DNA from: Parachlorella kessleri
Taxonomy: Eukaryota > Chlorophyta > Trebouxiophyceae > Chlorellales > Chlorellaceae
Direction: 5' to 3'
NCBI GenBank assembly: GCA_001598975.1
Contig: BBXU01002177.1
Coordinates: 1 to 22,299 of the forward strand
DNA length: 22,299 nucleotides
Shown: positions 19,438 to 22,299 of the stretch, in pieces
How the letters are laid out: every line of letters starts with the position of its first letter
Position numbering within the stretch: position 1 is the stretch's first letter
Translations under genes and position numbers: made by a program
Notes under the pieces: model-generated
The model's input: the letters and a program-made list of their open reading frames with translations, nothing else
Databases searched by the model: none
What the model was told of the DNA's origin: nothing

Positions 19438-21728
19438 TAGATTGATAATGCTCCTGAATGGCACCTTATCCAAGGGTGTAGTCTCCTTCTCCCTGTCCTT
19501 CCCCCCATTTGCCGTTTAGACCCAGACAACCACCGCTGCTCCTTGATATAATGCTGTTCTTGCATGCGGATGCGTTGGTATACCCCTTCCGACGGGGTGA
19601 GACCGAGCACCTGCGTTGCTAAAAAACCGGATATGACCCAAACTCACAAGTTTGCACAAGACTGCTGCCGGCTGCTAGCTTCCTGCCTCGCATGGCGGAA
19701 TTTTTTGTTACAAACGGGGAGGTTCCGACAATGCCAGAAGGCGAGATGAGCCCTACCTAGCCACGGGTGCATGCACGGGAGACTATTTAGACAACATGGC
19801 AGTGTCCTCACCGGTTGCGGACTCATGTGAGAGATGTGCGAGAGGCACACGCATCAGTTGCTGCTCTTCATCAAGCTGACGGGGGCAACGCCTATGATGT
19901 TATCAGGGGTAAACAATCGGGTACCAGGGGCCTGTGATCCTTGCCCTAGGAACGGGGCTTTGAGTAGAAACAGGTGGTGAAATGGCATGCCACAATACTT
20001 AGGGGACGAATAGAGGTATAGATGGCTGTCGGAAGACCCGACATCCTCTCATGACACTAGGGTTACAAATCATGCCTCATAGAGCGCCACAAGCAGGCCG
20101 GTGGCCCGGAGGATGCTGGGCTGCTAGATGGTAGGCGAGTGATCCACTGGAGGTAAGATAAGGATGCTGGCGTTGGGACGGCGGCTGTCGCCTCGTTGAC
20201 GGTGGCAGGACCTGACAGTAAGTCGAGGAGTTGATAGCAAAGTGAACAAACTTATTAGTATTTAAGTATCCAGGTGCCTTGCTACTTAGAATCACAGGTG
20301 AGAGTAGTGGGAGTATGTCTCTTGGGGATTCTCTTCCCCCAACTTGTAGTGAGGTCGTGCTCAGCACGACAGCAAACACCTTTAAACTTGGGCAAGACAC
20401 AAAGCACTCCTGCATCCCGCCCTCGCAGTGCCCTTCGCCTCTTAACTCTCCTCTATTCACACCGCCTGCCACTATCAACAGACACTGGCGCTGCAGGAAA
20501 GGGCAGCAGCCAGATGTGCACTGCCTAACATGCACTCCAAAGTAAAAGGCGTCTCACATCACATACTGACTTGGCCCAGCAGGCTGCTGGCAGCTCACCT
20601 TAGCAGCATTAGTAAAGAGGTTTTATTCTTAAGACTTGCACATGAGCCAGCCAAATGACTACACACAACTTCAGGTAAATAAAGCCGTCAGTATGTACGT
20701 CCAGACCAAGTCTACCCCAGGTACACCTATGCCCTCCAACTTTCTACGCGCATACGATTGATTACGGCCTTCGTGCTTGCACGTTGTTCCCTCATATCTG
20801 ATATTGCCTACTTATTGACGCAGCTGGCACCTGCCAAACTGCCGTCTGACCCCTTCTATTGCCTGCATTTCCATTTCAAATGATTATCACTATTGCATGG
20901 CTAGCATCCACAAGGTGCTCAGGGGCCCTAAGCCATCATGGCATGATGCTGACAATATAGTTTCACACACGTCCAGTAAGAAGCAGTTGCTGCGTTGGTC
21001 TTGTGCCAACAGCAGCTCAAAGTGGGCAGCGACGGGTGGGGGTGCTCATAGCCTGGTAGCAGGCAGCCTTCCTAGCCAACGCTAGTTAGGACCCCCGCAT
21101 AGAGTCGATCTTGGGCGTTCTCGACGCTCGTTAACCTACTGTAGGGCTTAGGGTAAATGATAAGGATGGATGGAAAAAAGTGCTGCCCGTGAATGCAAGC
21201 GACTCGGGATAAGAGTCGGCACAGGCAGAACATAAGAAGAGAAGAAAGGCAGAGCATAGGAAGACCCCATTGGTAGTGATCGAAGCAGTGGCAGGGTTAC
21301 TAGGTAGGTCATCAGTTCGGCGATGATCGGCCTTGTATTATTCCATAGATTCCTGGTGCAGCAACATTTGTTTTAGGGCGCCTAAAGGACCAGCATAGTG
21401 GTCGTTGAAGCGCACATCTCCAAGGGCACATCTGCAAGCAGTGCCACATCTCCAACGCTGCGGCTTGGGGGGCAGCCACGTTCCACCAGCTGACCACTTG
21501 CTACAGGCTTCTCCACCTGCACTTGGCCCTGCCAAAGCCTGCCTGGGCCCCGCTTCCCAAAACCCCCCACCCCACCCCCCTCCCTCAGCCTGGGTTCCCT
21601 TCCTGCTTGGATTCACCTTTCACCTTGCCCCTGCTCGCTCCTTGTCGCCAGCCAGGCAACGCAGCAGGCCCCTCCAAACCGCAAACCGCAGCTGTCTGAC
21701 CGCCCCCCTCCCTGCCCCTGTCCCCCAG

Positions 21729-22299
21729 CTCACGGACTACAACTACGACTGCCTGTCCGTGGCGCTGCCCGAGCCGGCACCGCGCACCGCCTGGTCCACC
21801 AAAGGCGCCTGATAGTAAAGCCCACCCACACCATCGACTGCGGCGGCCGCCCCGTGGTGGTGAGCGGCCTGCCCCGATCGTTGCTTACGCTACTGCTTCC
21901 CGCTTGTCTGTCCCCCGGTTTCTGCCGCCGCAACACACACAAGTGCAGGGGACGTGTCTGGTGCGTGCTTTGCCCGCTGCCGCCGCTCTCGCGGGCGCCC
22001 TCCGGGCTTGCCAAGCTCAGTGGCCAGCCACAACCCAGTCTGCAAGGGGCGTCCCCCGTGCGTGGTGGGCATGCTTTGCCTCAGCCTTCGCCTCCTGCCA
22101 TGCTTTCACCCTTGCTTCGGTCCTGCTGACCCACTCTTCCGCCCTTGCTTGCAGGTCATCGCTCTGACCGACGTCGGGGTGTCTGTCAAGGTCTCAGGCG
22201 CCTACCGCGGCCGTCCCAACGTCGTCTTCACACCCGGCGCAGGCGCCACCATCTCCATCAAGGTGCCCGGGCAGCCCAGCATCGTGCTGCTGGCGCGCC
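21729..22299 (+). CDS. Gene 3: unidentified protein, partial (two exons), frame break
   Basis: Exon 21729-21859 follows a pyrimidine-rich CCCCCAG acceptor, and exon 22155-22299 follows TTGCTTGCAG and runs off the window. Codons end almost always in G or C, more strongly than in genes 1 and 2. The first exon begins LTDYNYDCLSVALPEPAPRT and reads to STKGA, then meets TGA TAG (21810-21815). The downstream strongly biased frame, IVKPTHTIDCGGRPVV, is in the -1 frame and joins exon 22155 in phase 0 (VIALTDVGVSVKVSGAYRG...). The Val/Thr/Gly alternation suggests beta-sandwich structure. I do not recognise the family. Upstream exons lie outside what I can identify. Confidence 0.5.

Larger units (their letters stand above)
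18988..21728. other. Unassigned 2.7 kb upstream of gene 2
   Basis: No exon with recognisable similarity, and no kinase, transposase or reverse-transcriptase motif on either strand. Composition is less GC-biased than the coding parts. It probably contains the 5' end and promoter of gene 2 (the minus frame stays open to about 19247) and upstream introns of the gene entering at 21729. The sequence 21541-21728 is strongly pyrimidine-rich and looks like the 3' part of an intron. Confidence 0.4.

Noticed and set aside
20077..20535. 152-codon minus-strand open frame
   Set aside because: No domain, mixed codon third positions unlike the coding exons here, and no paralogue in the window. TGTAA occurs nearby on the minus strand (about 20053), but that alone does not support a gene.
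21338..21616. Minus-strand open frame with GDVRFNDHYAGPLGALKQML
   Set aside because: Considered as a mobile-element remnant, but no recognisable gag, reverse-transcriptase or integrase motif; the region is mostly pyrimidine-rich intron-like sequence on the plus strand.

Overview
The window looks like nuclear DNA of a green alga, probably a chlorophycean. It has GC-rich coding DNA with C/G third positions, many short exons joined by introns with GTAAGT/GTGAGT donors and pyrimidine-rich CAG acceptors, long Gln/Ala/Pro-rich low-complexity exons built from CAG/GCA tracts, and TG-rich introns. I saw no bacterial operon, tRNA, rRNA or CRISPR array. Organism assignment is inference. No TGTAA polyadenylation signal of the Chlamydomonas type was seen just past either main gene.

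Two large intron-containing genes dominate and face each other tail to tail. Gene 1 (+ strand, about 499-9829, 14 proposed exons, about 1463 aa) has an N-terminal module, a divergent SET (lysine methyltransferase) domain spread over six exons, a short charged helix, and a very long Gln/Ala/Pro-rich tail. The tail carries a PCNA-box-like motif, a basic nuclear localisation signal, a possible small beta-barrel, a SUMO-acceptor-like site and two SUMO-interaction-like motifs, one at the very C-terminus. Gene 2 (- strand, from about 18987 down to 11089, 17 proposed exons) has the same N-terminal module, SET domain and charged helix, with intron phases matching gene 1 at every junction of the shared core. 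Its tail is different: after an Ala/Pro-rich linker with a basic NLS comes a complete copy of the non-kinase C-terminal region found in plant and algal MUT9-like / casein-kinase-I-like kinases (DUF7477, as I recall the Pfam name). The two genes are therefore inverted paralogues whose C-termini diverged.

The most striking observation is the SET plus MUT9-like-kinase-tail architecture of gene 2, with no kinase domain visible. MUT9-type kinases phosphorylate histones and act in silencing, so this would put the same accessory module on a putative methyltransferase. One SET exon of gene 2 (16997-16913) is 2 nt shorter than its counterpart in gene 1 and breaks the spliced frame. This is either a lesion, an assembly error, or a sign of unusual splicing, because the preceding intron is fully open in the needed frame.

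Flanks: 1-498 holds nothing I can identify. 9830-11088 is the convergent intergenic/3' UTR region. 18988-21728 is about 2.7 kb without a recognisable gene, probably containing the unresolved 5' end of gene 2. 21729-22299 holds two exons of a third, unidentified gene that runs off the window and shows a reading-frame break near 21806.
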